NCBI GenBank assembly: GCA_036518955.1
Contig: DATDMG010000058.1
Location: 1 to 12,856 of the forward strand
DNA: 12,856 nucleotides
Source: DATDMG01 sp036518955
GTDB lineage: Bacteria > Actinomycetota > Actinomycetes > Actinomycetales > Kineosporiaceae
Direction of reading: 5' to 3'
Shown: piece after piece, positions 6,423 through 12,856 of the stretch
Position numbering within the stretch: position 1 is the stretch's first letter
Layout of the letters: each line of letters starts with the position of its first letter
Position numbers and translations under genes: made by a program
Notes under the pieces: generated by a model
What the model was told of the DNA's origin: nothing
The model's database searches: none
What the model saw: the letters and a program-made list of their open reading frames with translations, nothing else

Positions 6423-7901
6423 GTGGACATCGTGGACGTGGCCGGAACGCCCGTCGACACCCGGTGCTGGATCGGGGGACAACGGGTCGGCACCACCGAG
6501 ACGTTCGAGGACGTGTCCCCGATCGACGGGCGGATCATCGCCCAGGTGGCCCGGGGGACGTCCGCCGAGGCGGACGCCGCGGTCAGGGCGGCCGGCCAGG
6601 CCTTCCCGGCGTGGGCGGCGACCCCGCCCACGGAGCGGGCGGCGATCCTGCACCGGATCGCGGACGGCGTCGAAGCCCGTCTGGAACAGCTCGCCCAGCT
6701 CGAGACCCGCGACAACGGCTCGTTGCTCCGCTCCCACCGGCGAGGGGTGATGCCACGGGTGGCGACGAACTTCCGGTTCTTCGCCGACCACCTGCTCGCA
6801 CTCCATCACGACGACTTCGATACCCGTGGGCACCGCAACCATGTCAGCTGGGACCCCGCCGGCGTCACCGCGATCGTCACCCCGTGGAACGCGCCGTTGA
6901 TGCTCGCGACCTGGCGGATCGCCCCCGCCCTGGCCGCAGGCAACACGGTCGTCGTCAAGCCGCCGGAGTGGGCGCCGCTGACGGCCTCGGTACTGGCCGA
7001 CATCACCCGCGAGGCGGGTCTGCCGGACGGGGTCCTCAACCTCGTCCAGGGCCTGGGCACCGAGGCCGGTGCTCCGCTCGTCGCCAACCCGGCGGTGCGG
7101 CGCATCAGCTTCACCGGATCGGTCTCGACCGCCCGCCGGATCGGCGCGGCGGCCGCGGCCAACGTGACCCCGGTGTCCTTCGAGCTCGGCGGCAAGTCGC
7201 CGCTGCTCATCCTCGACGACGCCGACCTCGACCTCGCGGTGAGCCTCGCCGTCGAGCAGTTCGACAACTCCGGCCAGGTCTGCCTGGCAGCGGTCCGGAT
7301 CCTCGTCGCCGAGTCCGTCGCGGACCCCTTCACCGAGGCGTTCCTCGCCCGCGCGGCAGACGCCGTCCAGGGCGATCCCCGGGACGAGGCCACGGACGTC
7401 GGCCCGCTCGTGGGAGCCGTGCATCTCAACCGTGTCGACGGTTTCGTGCAGCGCGCGAAGGCCGACGGCGCGACCGTCCTGCTCGGCGGCGAACCGAACC
7501 ACGAGCTCCACGGACGTACGGGAGGCTTCTACTACCGGCCCACCCTGTTCACCGACGTCGATCCCGGCATGGAGATCGTTCGTGAGGAGGTGTTCGGGCC
7601 GGTGCTCACGATCCAGACCTTCTCCGACGACGAGGAGGGGATCGCCCTGGCCAACGCCACGGACTACGGGCTCGCGGCCACGCTCGTCACCTCGGACCCG
7701 GCGCGCGCGGAACGGGTGTCGGCCCGGCTGTCGGCCGGCACGGTGTGGGTGAACTGCTTCTTCGTCCGCGACCTGTCGGCCCCGTTCGGGGGCAACGGCC
7801 GGTCCGGCATCGGCCGCGAGGGCGGGACGTGGTCGTTCGACTTCTACTGCGACGTCAAGAACAGCGTCTTCTCTCCGAACGGATGGAGGAGCAATGGGTG
7901 A
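6423..7901 (+). CDS. hpaE: HpaE-type aldehyde dehydrogenase (probable 5-carboxymethyl-2-hydroxymuconate semialdehyde dehydrogenase)
   Basis: A 492-residue NAD(P)-dependent aldehyde dehydrogenase. GTG 6423 is chosen because GAGGG lies about five bases upstream and the product then has the family length; GTG 6411 is possible, and the TTG at 6378 lies inside the promoter. Catalytic residues are visible: N156 in TPWNAPL, K179 in VVVKPPEWAP, E254 in SFELGGKSP, nucleophile C287 in SGQVCLA and E389 in REEVFGP. HpaE oxidises the semialdehyde formed by ring cleavage of homoprotocatechuate; the close relative 2-hydroxymuconate semialdehyde dehydrogenase does the same for catechol. The extradiol dioxygenase that follows is of the HpaD type, which favours the first reading. 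It is the first gene of the operon behind the 6374-6391 operator and overlaps the next gene by 8 bases. Confidence 0.9.
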   Translation: MDIVDVAGTPVDTRCWIGGQRVGTTETFEDVSPIDGRIIAQVARGTSAEADAAVRAAGQAFPAWAATPPTERAAILHRIADGVEARLEQLAQLETRDNGSLLRSHRRGVMPRVATNFRFFADHLLALHHDDFDTRGHRNHVSWDPAGVTAIVTPWNAPLMLATWRIAPALAAGNTVVVKPPEWAPLTASVLADITREAGLPDGVLNLVQGLGTEAGAPLVANPAVRRISFTGSVSTARRIGAAAAANVTPVSFELGGKSPLLILDDADLDLAVSLAVEQFDNSGQVCLAAVRILVAESVADPFTEAFLARAADAVQGDPRDEATDVGPLVGAVHLNRVDGFVQRAKADGATVLLGGEPNHELHGRTGGFYYRPTLFTDVDPGMEIVREEVFGPVLTIQTFSDDEEGIALANATDYGLAATLVTSDPARAERVSARLSAGTVWVNCFFVRDLSAPFGGNGRSGIGREGGTWSFDFYCDVKNSVFSPNGWRSNG

Positions 7902-8778
7902 GATCGTCGGCGCCGGACTGCTGGCGCATGTCCCGACCATGTTGGCCCCGCTCGAGGAGCGCCTCGCCATGAACGAGGGCAAGGACATCACCCTCACCGC
8001 GGGCCTGGAACAGCTCCGGAAGGACTTCTTCGAGTCCGCCGACTACGACACCGTCGTCGTCCTCGACTCCCACTGGTTCACCACCTTCGAGACCGTGGTG
8101 ACCGCGCAGGACCGCCGCTCGGGCCTGTTCACCGCCGAGGAGCTGCCTCGCGGGATGTGCCGCATCCCCTACGACTGGCCGGGCGACCCCGAGCTCGCGG
8201 TCGCGATGGCCGACCGTGCCGAGGCGAACAAGACCTGGATCCATGCCAACGACGACCACTACCTGCCGATGTACTACGCCACCCTCAACCTGTGGCACTT
8301 CCTCGGCCGCGGACTGCCGGACAAGCGCTGGGTGTCGGTCTCGACCGTGCAGACCGGTGACACCGAGGACTTCCTGCGCGTCGGCCGGGCCCTGGGCGAG
8401 GCCATCGCCGCCGTCGACCGCAAGGTCGTCCTCGTCGCCTCGGGCGCGCTCAGCCACATCTTCTGGCCGTTGCGTGACCTGCGCGATCACGAGGCCAGTG
8501 ACCCCAGCCACATCCGCACTCCCGAGGCGTACGCCGCGGACCTGGAGCGGCTGGAGTGGTTCGCTGCCGGCAACCACGCCAAGGTCATCCAGGCCATGCC
8601 GGAATTCCTGCGGCACAAGCCCGAGGGCAAGTTCGCCCACTACCTGATGATGATCGCCGCCATGGGTGGGTCCGCCGTGACCGCTCCGGCGCGTCAGTAC
8701 AGCGCGTACGAGAACTCCGTCGGCACCGGCCAGATCCACCTGTGGTTCGACCGCCCGGCCGCCGGCTGGACCGCCTGA
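7894..8778 (+). CDS. hpaD: Class III (LigB-type) extradiol dioxygenase, HpaD-like
   Basis: A 294-residue non-heme Fe(II) (or Mn(II)) dioxygenase of the LigB superfamily. The N-terminus (GAGLLAHVPTML) carries metal ligand H12 and DSHWF carries H60; VASGALSHIF holds the catalytic H188, and E273 in SAYENSVGTGQ is the probable third metal ligand. The order and spacing match E. coli HpaD (3,4-dihydroxyphenylacetate 2,3-dioxygenase, about 283 residues), including the DSHW/DTHW, SGALSH/SGSLSH and GTGQ segments recalled from that protein. Related class III enzymes also cleave protocatechuate or catechol, so the substrate is probable rather than proven. ATG 7894 has GGAGG seven bases upstream (7886-7890 region) and the frame overlaps the dehydrogenase gene by 8 bases, so the two are coupled. 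Confidence 0.92.
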   Translation: MGEIVGAGLLAHVPTMLAPLEERLAMNEGKDITLTAGLEQLRKDFFESADYDTVVVLDSHWFTTFETVVTAQDRRSGLFTAEELPRGMCRIPYDWPGDPELAVAMADRAEANKTWIHANDDHYLPMYYATLNLWHFLGRGLPDKRWVSVSTVQTGDTEDFLRVGRALGEAIAAVDRKVVLVASGALSHIFWPLRDLRDHEASDPSHIRTPEAYAADLERLEWFAAGNHAKVIQAMPEFLRHKPEGKFAHYLMMIAAMGGSAVTAPARQYSAYENSVGTGQIHLWFDRPAAGWTA

Positions 8779-8832
8779 CCTGCTCGCCGCACCCTCCCGT
8801 CCGCCAGCACCCACGCCCGAGGGAAGACACCC

Positions 8833-9735
8833 TTGACCGAGCACCTGAGCCAGCCCACCACCGAGTACCGCCGCATCCTCCTCGACGGCTACCCGGTGGC
8901 GACCGTGCGCCACGGCGACACCCTCGTCGCGCCGGACGGGCGCGAGGTCGGCGTCGAGGAGGCGGTGCACCTGCCGCCGTCCGAACCCACGAAGATCATC
9001 GCGGTGCACCTCAACTACGCCAGCCGGACACGTGAGTTCATGACCCGGCTACCACCGGCACCCACGTACTTCCACAAGCCGGTCACCGCCCTCAACACCC
9101 ACCGCGGGGCGGTGGTCCGGCCGCGAGGCTGCAAGTGGCTCAACTACGAGGGCGAGATCGTCATCGTCATCGGTCGCACCTGCCGGAACGTCTCCCCGGA
9201 CCAGGCCGGCGACCACATCGCCGGTTACACGATCGGGAACGACTACGGACTGCACGACTTCCGCGACACCGACGCCGGGTCCATGCTGCGCGTGAAAGGC
9301 AGCGACACCCTCGCCCCGGTCGGTCCCGGTCTGATCACCGGCTGGGACTACCGGGGCAAGACGGTGCGCACCCTGGTCAACGGGCAGGTGAAGCAGGAGG
9401 CATCCACCGACGAGATGGAGTGGGACATGCCCTACCTCGTCGCCGACATCGCCCGCACCATCACCCTGGTCCCGGGAGACCTGCTGTTCTCCGGCACCCC
9501 GGCGGGCTCCCGGCCGGTGCAGCCCGGGGACGTCGTCGAGGTCGAGGTCGAGGGCCTGGGCCGACTGACCAATCACATCGTGGCCGGGCCGACGGCCGTC
9601 CGGACCGACGTCGGCGCCCAGCCGACCGAGAGCGAAGAGGTCGTGTCCACCGCTCTCGGCGGCGACTGGGAGTTCCGCGGCATCCGGACACCGTCCCGGC
9701 ATCTCTACCCGTCCACGCTCGACCCGAAGGACTGA
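8833..9735 (+). CDS. Fumarylacetoacetate-hydrolase-family protein, probable isomerase/decarboxylase of the meta-cleavage route
   Basis: A 300-residue FAH-family enzyme starting at TTG 8833, with GAGGGAAG about six bases before the start. An N-terminal domain of about 50 residues precedes the catalytic domain. Metal ligands are seen at E106 and E108 (LNYEGEIVIVIG) and D137 (IGNDYGLHDFRD), followed by RVKGSDTLAPVGP and FSGTPAGSRPVQPGDVVEVE. The family includes HpaG, which decarboxylates 5-oxo-pent-3-ene-1,2,5-tricarboxylate and isomerises the product; E. coli HpaG is a two-domain fusion while this is a single catalytic unit. Other members hydrolyse acylpyruvates. The position 54 bp after the HpaD-like gene, with no promoter in between, supports the HpaG-like role. 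The gene symbol is withheld because single-domain members differ in function. Confidence 0.9.
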   Translation: MTEHLSQPTTEYRRILLDGYPVATVRHGDTLVAPDGREVGVEEAVHLPPSEPTKIIAVHLNYASRTREFMTRLPPAPTYFHKPVTALNTHRGAVVRPRGCKWLNYEGEIVIVIGRTCRNVSPDQAGDHIAGYTIGNDYGLHDFRDTDAGSMLRVKGSDTLAPVGPGLITGWDYRGKTVRTLVNGQVKQEASTDEMEWDMPYLVADIARTITLVPGDLLFSGTPAGSRPVQPGDVVEVEVEGLGRLTNHIVAGPTAVRTDVGAQPTESEEVVSTALGGDWEFRGIRTPSRHLYPSTLDPKD

Positions 9736-9870
9736 ACGGCTCGTCGCCGCTCTCCCCCGGCCCGCCCCGAGCACTCGAGGGATTGCCCCGATGTCACGCC
9801 GGACCTCGGCCGATCAGGATGGAGAGCATCAACCACCGACACGGTCAACCGACCCAGGGATGTGATCATT
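9736..9870. other. Intergenic region after the operon
   Basis: No gene is seen. A weak, interrupted hairpin around 9766-9783 could act as terminator of the operon. Near the right end GTGATCA occurs twice in tandem (9862-9868 and 9871-9877), overlapping the start of the small gene; its meaning is unknown. Confidence 0.4.
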
Positions 9871-10020
9871 GTGATCACCACGGCGACAGCCTCGTACAGC
9901 CACGATTGCGACCACGGTTTCTGCGTGATCTGCGGATCCGTCTGGCCCTGCTCCCGGGCCCGCCCGAGCACCCCCACGGCCGCCGTCCCGATCGCCCGCC
10001 CGGAGTACTTCGACTACTGA
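9871..10020 (+). CDS. Cys/His-rich microprotein (49 residues), putative zinc-binding
   Basis: From GTG 9871 to TGA 10020 a frame of 49 residues shows strong G/C preference in third positions. The segment SHDCDHGFCVICGSVWPCSR holds C13, C18, C21 and C27 with H11 and H15, giving CX4CX2CX5C, which looks like a small zinc-ribbon or knuckle. The C-terminal part is Pro/Ala-rich and ends in EYFDY. An in-frame GTG at 9862 would add three residues; AGGGA ends ten bases before GTG 9871. I do not recognise a named family. It stands alone between the catabolic operon and the secreted enzyme, followed by a small hairpin. Coding is supported by the clustered Cys/His residues and base composition, but it could be missed or rejected by gene callers. 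Confidence 0.6.
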   Translation: MITTATASYSHDCDHGFCVICGSVWPCSRARPSTPTAAVPIARPEYFDY

Positions 10021-10036
10021 CTCCGCAGCGGTTCAC

Positions 10037-10051
10037 GGTCGGCGCCCGACC
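10037..10051 (+). terminator. Small hairpin after the microprotein gene
   Basis: GGTCGG-CGC-CCGACC forms a perfect 6-bp GC-rich stem 17 bases after the stop. No U-run follows, so a terminator role is only possible. The rest of the gap up to 10183 shows no gene that I can support. Confidence 0.35.
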
Positions 10052-10183
10052 AGCTCCGCGTCGCCATGGCTCGGGCCCGGGCGACGCCGTCCTGGCCCGC
10101 TCGCGAGCCTGGTCACGACGATCTGGTTCACCCGAAACCGGCCGAAGGGCATCACGAACCCGGGCAATGCGGCGGGTACCTGC

Positions 10184-10212
10184 TTGAGGCCAGGTGCAGC
10201 GTGTGGTAGATC
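10184..10212 (+). promoter_or_regulatory. Candidate promoter of the secreted enzyme gene
   Basis: TTGAGG (10184-10189), 17 bp, TAGATC (10207-10212). Spacing is ideal and both boxes are fair matches. The start codon follows 31 bases after the -10 box, with AGGAGG (10233-10238) five bases before ATG 10244. No copy of the cluster operator is present, so this gene is separately controlled. Confidence 0.6.
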
Positions 10213-10243
10213 AACCAGTGCAAATAGTGATCAGGAGGGATGG

Positions 10244-12856
10244 ATGGCGCGAACCACCGTCGTGCGAGTCATCGCGCTCACGGCCATCGGGTCGGGCGCC
10301 TGCACCGCCAGCGTCCTGCCCGCCTACGCCTTACCCCTGACCCCCTACCAGCGGGCCCTGTTCGCCACGGCAGCCGCGCCGGCAGCCGCCCAGGCCCCCG
10401 GCTGGGGTGGCGTCCATCACGTCACCGGCACGTCCGCCACCACGACGACCCACACCAGTCCGGCCCGGCAACCCGCGGCCGCCCCCCGCGCGACCCCAGC
10501 CGTCCCCCCGTTGACGGTCGTCCCGGTCGCTCCCCCGACGCTGGCCCTCCCCGCTCCTCCGGCGGGACCGGCTCCTACCCTCGCCGTGGCCCCCCACGCC
10601 ACCCCCACCGCCGTGGCGTCCACCCCCGCGCCGGCAGCGCCCGTCGCGCCCGGGGCGTCGCAGACCTCGAGCCAGGCGACCGCGCCTGCCGCCACCGTCG
10701 CGGTCCCACCGATCACCATCACCGTCACCATCGCGCCGCAGGCCGGTACCTGGACCGTGGCCCGTCAGCAGCCGCCGGTCCCAGCCCAACCCGCTGCCTC
10801 CCGGTCCGACGAGCAGCCCTCGCCCGCGCCGCAGAGCCACTCACCGGAGAACCGGCACGGCGCACCTTCCGGCGAGGCCTCGCCCACCCCGGAGCCGGCC
10901 TCGCCGACGTCGCCGTGGTTCACCCCGACCGCCCCCCGACCCTCGACGCCGGTGCCGTCGGCGACCCGGTCCCCGGTGCCCTTTCACGGCTGGTCGTCCG
11001 GAGCCTCCGGGAACGACGTGGCGACCGGCGGGTTCGGCAGCTGGCGGGGTTCTGCGGCCACGATGGCGGGGACCTGGGACGACGGGGACGCCGCGACGCA
11101 GACCAACCTGCCGACGGTGGCCGGGGAGTTCACCGCCTGGGACGGTGACCTCGACGTCGCCGTCGGCGGCACCGTGCCGGGTTCGGACGAGTCCTACGCC
11201 GCGGCCGCCCGGGGCGCCTACCTCGACCGGTGGACCACGATGGCCAGGAACCTGCAGACCCTGCGCGGGGACAAGGCCGGCACCACGTTCGTACGGCCGT
11301 TCCACGACTTCAACGGCGACTGGACCCCCAACTGGCAGGTCACTCCCGACAACCTGGCCGACTACACGGCGGCGTTCCGGCTGATCGCCCAGACCATCCG
11401 GCAGAACTGCCCCCGCTGCACGATCGTGTGGAGCCCGAACAACCGGACCTCCAGCGGCTCGGCCTCCCCGGTGGACGCCTACCCCGGTGACGACGTCGTC
11501 GACGTGATCGGCGTCGACAGCTTCAACGCCAACGGGAACACGGTCGTCACCGACGCCCGGACCTGGGAGCAGTACGCCGGCGCCAGCTCGAACGGCGTCC
11601 CGGTCGGCCCGGAGGCCTGGCGCCGGTTCGCCGAATCCCACGGCAAGCCGATCGCCTTCCCCGAATGGGGCCTGGCCTCCGGCGGTGGTGGCGGCGACGA
11701 CCCGGCCTACATCCAGGGGATGCACGACTGGATGGCCCAGCACGCGGCCCAGCCCGGCGACACCAACCTCGCCGGCAAGGTCGTCTACGACGTCTACTTC
11801 AACCTCGCCATGGGCGGGAACAACGGGTTCCTGATCAAGGACGGCCCCAACACCCAGTCCGCCCAGACCTACACCAGGCTGCACTGGGGCACCGCGCCCG
11901 GATCCAGCGCCACCACGGTCGCAACCGACACCGCCACCCCGCAGCAGACCCAGCCCCAGCAGACCCAGCCCCGACAGACCCAGGTGCAGGGCCCAGCGCA
12001 GCAGACCCAGGTGCAGGACCTGCGGGTCGGACCGGTCGGGGTGACCGCCGACGCCCAGACCGTGAAGGACCTCGCCTACGCCTCGGCGTCCCCGGCGCAG
12101 GTGCTCGACCTCTACCTGCCGACACGGACGGGCGCGGCCGTACCACTGGTGATCGACATCCACGGCGGCGCGTTCAGCAGTGGGGACAAGGCCGACAGCG
12201 GCGTGCTGTTCAACCTCCAGGCCCTCCTGGCCCAGGGCTACGCCGTCGCCAGCGTCAACTACCGCCTCTCCGGCGAGGCCCCCTTCCCCGCCGGCGTGCA
12301 GGACGTCAAGGCCGCCGTCCGCTACCTGCGCGCCCACGCCGCCGAGTACGGCCTCGACCCCACCCGGTTCGCTGCCTGGGGCACCTCCGCCGGCGGCTAC
12401 CTGGCCGCCATGATCGGGGCCACCGGCGGCCAGACCAACGCCGTCCTGGACGACGCCGCCCTCGGCAACTCCGGCCTGTCCAGCACCGTCCAGGCCGTCG
12501 TCAGCATGTACGGCCCCAGCGACTTCACCACCATCGACGCCCAGCTCAAGCAGGCCTGCGGCGCCAACGCCAGCCGGGACAGCGGCGGCACCTCGCCGGA
12601 GTCCCAGTGGCTCGGCGCCCCCGTCTCCAGCTCCCCCAACGCCCGGGGATCCGTCATCCCCGCCTGGGTCGTCTCCGCCCCCGCCGGTAGCCTGCCCCCG
12701 TTCCTGCTCGCCCACGGAGACGCCGACTGCACCGTCCCCGTCGGCCAGTCCACCGAACTGGCCGACGCGCTCCGGCGCGCCCGGACCACCGTGCAACTGC
12801 AGGTCGTCCCCGGAGCCGAGCACAGCGACCAAGCCATCGACCAGGGCCTGCTCGGC
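10244..12856 (+). CDS. Secreted two-domain enzyme: GH26-like glycosidase plus alpha/beta-hydrolase esterase (3' end outside window)
   Basis: The frame from ATG 10244 is open for 871 codons to the window end. Residues 1-29 form a signal peptide with cleavage expected after AYA (29). Residues 30-245 are a Pro/Ala/Thr-rich linker. Residues 247-549 look like a GH26 (endo-beta-mannanase clan) barrel: FVRPFHDFNGDWTPNW (353-360 core), TIVWSPNN (W396) and AFPEWGLASGG with the presumed nucleophile E474. The acid/base Glu expected in RPxHExNGxW is Asp (D355). A Gln/Thr-rich repeat linker (567-591) leads to an esterase with oxyanion motif HGG (640-642), nucleophile S715 in GTSAGG, D828 in HGDADCTVP and H860, similar to BD-FAE/acetyl-esterase enzymes. 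A combined action on an acylated plant or microbial polysaccharide is inferred. It is transcribed from its own promoter. The antisense strand is also open but has no supporting features. Confidence 0.88.
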   Translation, partial: MARTTVVRVIALTAIGSGACTASVLPAYALPLTPYQRALFATAAAPAAAQAPGWGGVHHVTGTSATTTTHTSPARQPAAAPRATPAVPPLTVVPVAPPTLALPAPPAGPAPTLAVAPHATPTAVASTPAPAAPVAPGASQTSSQATAPAATVAVPPITITVTIAPQAGTWTVARQQPPVPAQPAASRSDEQPSPAPQSHSPENRHGAPSGEASPTPEPASPTSPWFTPTAPRPSTPVPSATRSPVPFHGWSSGASGNDVATGGFGSWRGSAATMAGTWDDGDAATQTNLPTVAGEFTAWDGDLDVAVGGTVPGSDESYAAAARGAYLDRWTTMARNLQTLRGDKAGTTFVRPFHDFNGDWTPNWQVTPDNLADYTAAFRLIAQTIRQNCPRCTIVWSPNNRTSSGSASPVDAYPGDDVVDVIGVDSFNANGNTVVTDARTWEQYAGASSNGVPVGPEAWRRFAESHGKPIAFPEWGLASGGGGGDDPAYIQGMHDWMAQHAAQPGDTNLAGKVVYDVYFNLAMGGNNGFLIKDGPNTQSAQTYTRLHWGTAPGSSATTVATDTATPQQTQPQQTQPRQTQVQGPAQQTQVQDLRVGPVGVTADAQTVKDLAYASASPAQVLDLYLPTRTGAAVPLVIDIHGGAFSSGDKADSGVLFNLQALLAQGYAVASVNYRLSGEAPFPAGVQDVKAAVRYLRAHAAEYGLDPTRFAAWGTSAGGYLAAMIGATGGQTNAVLDDAALGNSGLSSTVQAVVSMYGPSDFTTIDAQLKQACGANASRDSGGTSPESQWLGAPVSSSPNARGSVIPAWVVSAPAGSLPPFLLAHGDADCTVPVGQSTELADALRRARTTVQLQVVPGAEHSDQAIDQGLLG
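11942..12016 (+). repeat. Gln-Thr-Gln repeat linker between the two catalytic domains
   Basis: The segment encodes QQTQP, QQTQP, RQTQV, QGPA, QQTQV, Q (residues 567-591). The first two units are identical at DNA level (CAGCAGACCCAGCCC). It is a flexible interdomain linker and, as a short tandem repeat, is likely to vary in length between strains. Confidence 0.8.

Noticed and set aside
6099..7997. A 632-codon open frame on the minus strand
   Set aside because: It is antisense to the aldehyde dehydrogenase gene and crosses the divergent promoters; no domain is visible.
9861..9880. CRP/GlxR-like site TGTGATCATTGTGATCACCA
   Set aside because: The right half does not give the required TCACA at the correct spacing; it is better described as a tandem GTGATCA that overlaps the microprotein start.
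10295..10303. Possible lipoprotein box around C20 of the secreted enzyme
   Set aside because: The residue three before the Cys is Ser rather than Leu/Val/Ile, and a good AYA cleavage site follows at residue 29.
10240..11148. An alternative frame from the ATG at 10240, four bases before the chosen start
   Set aside because: The product is Arg/Pro-rich without signal peptide or domain, and the ATG is too close to the AGGAGG. ATG 10244 has proper spacing and a signal peptide.
10841..12832. A 663-codon open frame on the minus strand
   Set aside because: It is rich in Gly/Val/Arg with no domain or signal, and lies antisense to the well-supported GH26-esterase gene. Long antisense frames are expected at this GC content.
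1..12856. tRNA, rRNA, CRISPR arrays, insertion sequences or attachment sites
   Set aside because: Reading both strands showed no array of spaced repeats, no transposase or integrase frame and no tRNA-like cloverleaf with a CCA-side stem that I could support.

Overview
The window looks like chromosomal DNA of a high-GC actinomycete. Third codon positions are almost all G or C, GTG and TTG starts are common, one gene appears to have a leaderless mRNA, and the -10 boxes have the actinobacterial TANNNT form. A member of the Pseudonocardiales is a reasonable guess, but the sequence alone does not fix the genus.

Layout. (1) 2-996: the 3' end of a SNF2/SWI2-type helicase gene, overlapped by GTGA with a small partner gene, closed by a hairpin at 1000-1019. 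(2) 1020-2663, minus strand: a YtcJ-like amidohydrolase. (3) 2957-9735: a catabolic island. It holds a MarR-type regulator, an acetoacetate-decarboxylase-family enzyme, a glutamine-synthetase-like gamma-glutamyl ligase on the minus strand, and a three-gene operon of HpaE-type aldehyde dehydrogenase, HpaD-type class III extradiol dioxygenase and a fumarylacetoacetate-hydrolase-family enzyme. (4) 9871-10020: an unlisted-size Cys/His-rich microprotein gene. (5) 10244 to the window end: one open frame of 871 codons for a secreted two-domain enzyme, GH26-like glycosidase followed by an alpha/beta-hydrolase esterase. It is not closed by a stop inside the window.

The main result is that the island is tied together by a common regulatory site. 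An 18-bp palindrome close to TCGTTCGG-NN-CCGAACGA occurs at the promoter of the MarR gene (2957-2974), of the decarboxylase-family gene (3742-3759), of the ligase gene (6237-6254) and of the ring-cleavage operon (6374-6391). At the decarboxylase-family and ring-cleavage promoters it abuts or overlaps a good sigma-70-type -10 box, as expected for a repressor. The simplest reading is that the MarR protein represses itself and the three catabolic transcription units and releases them when an aromatic ligand binds.

The three-gene operon can be read as ring cleavage of homoprotocatechuate (3,4-dihydroxyphenylacetate) or a close relative, followed by semialdehyde oxidation and isomerisation/decarboxylation. 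The co-regulated gamma-glutamyl ligase and decarboxylase-family enzyme are not part of the classical Hpa route. This suggests an amine-bearing or otherwise modified aromatic substrate. The upper-pathway hydroxylase, the transporter and the classical hpaF, hpaH and hpaI genes are not in the window, so the substrate remains a hypothesis.
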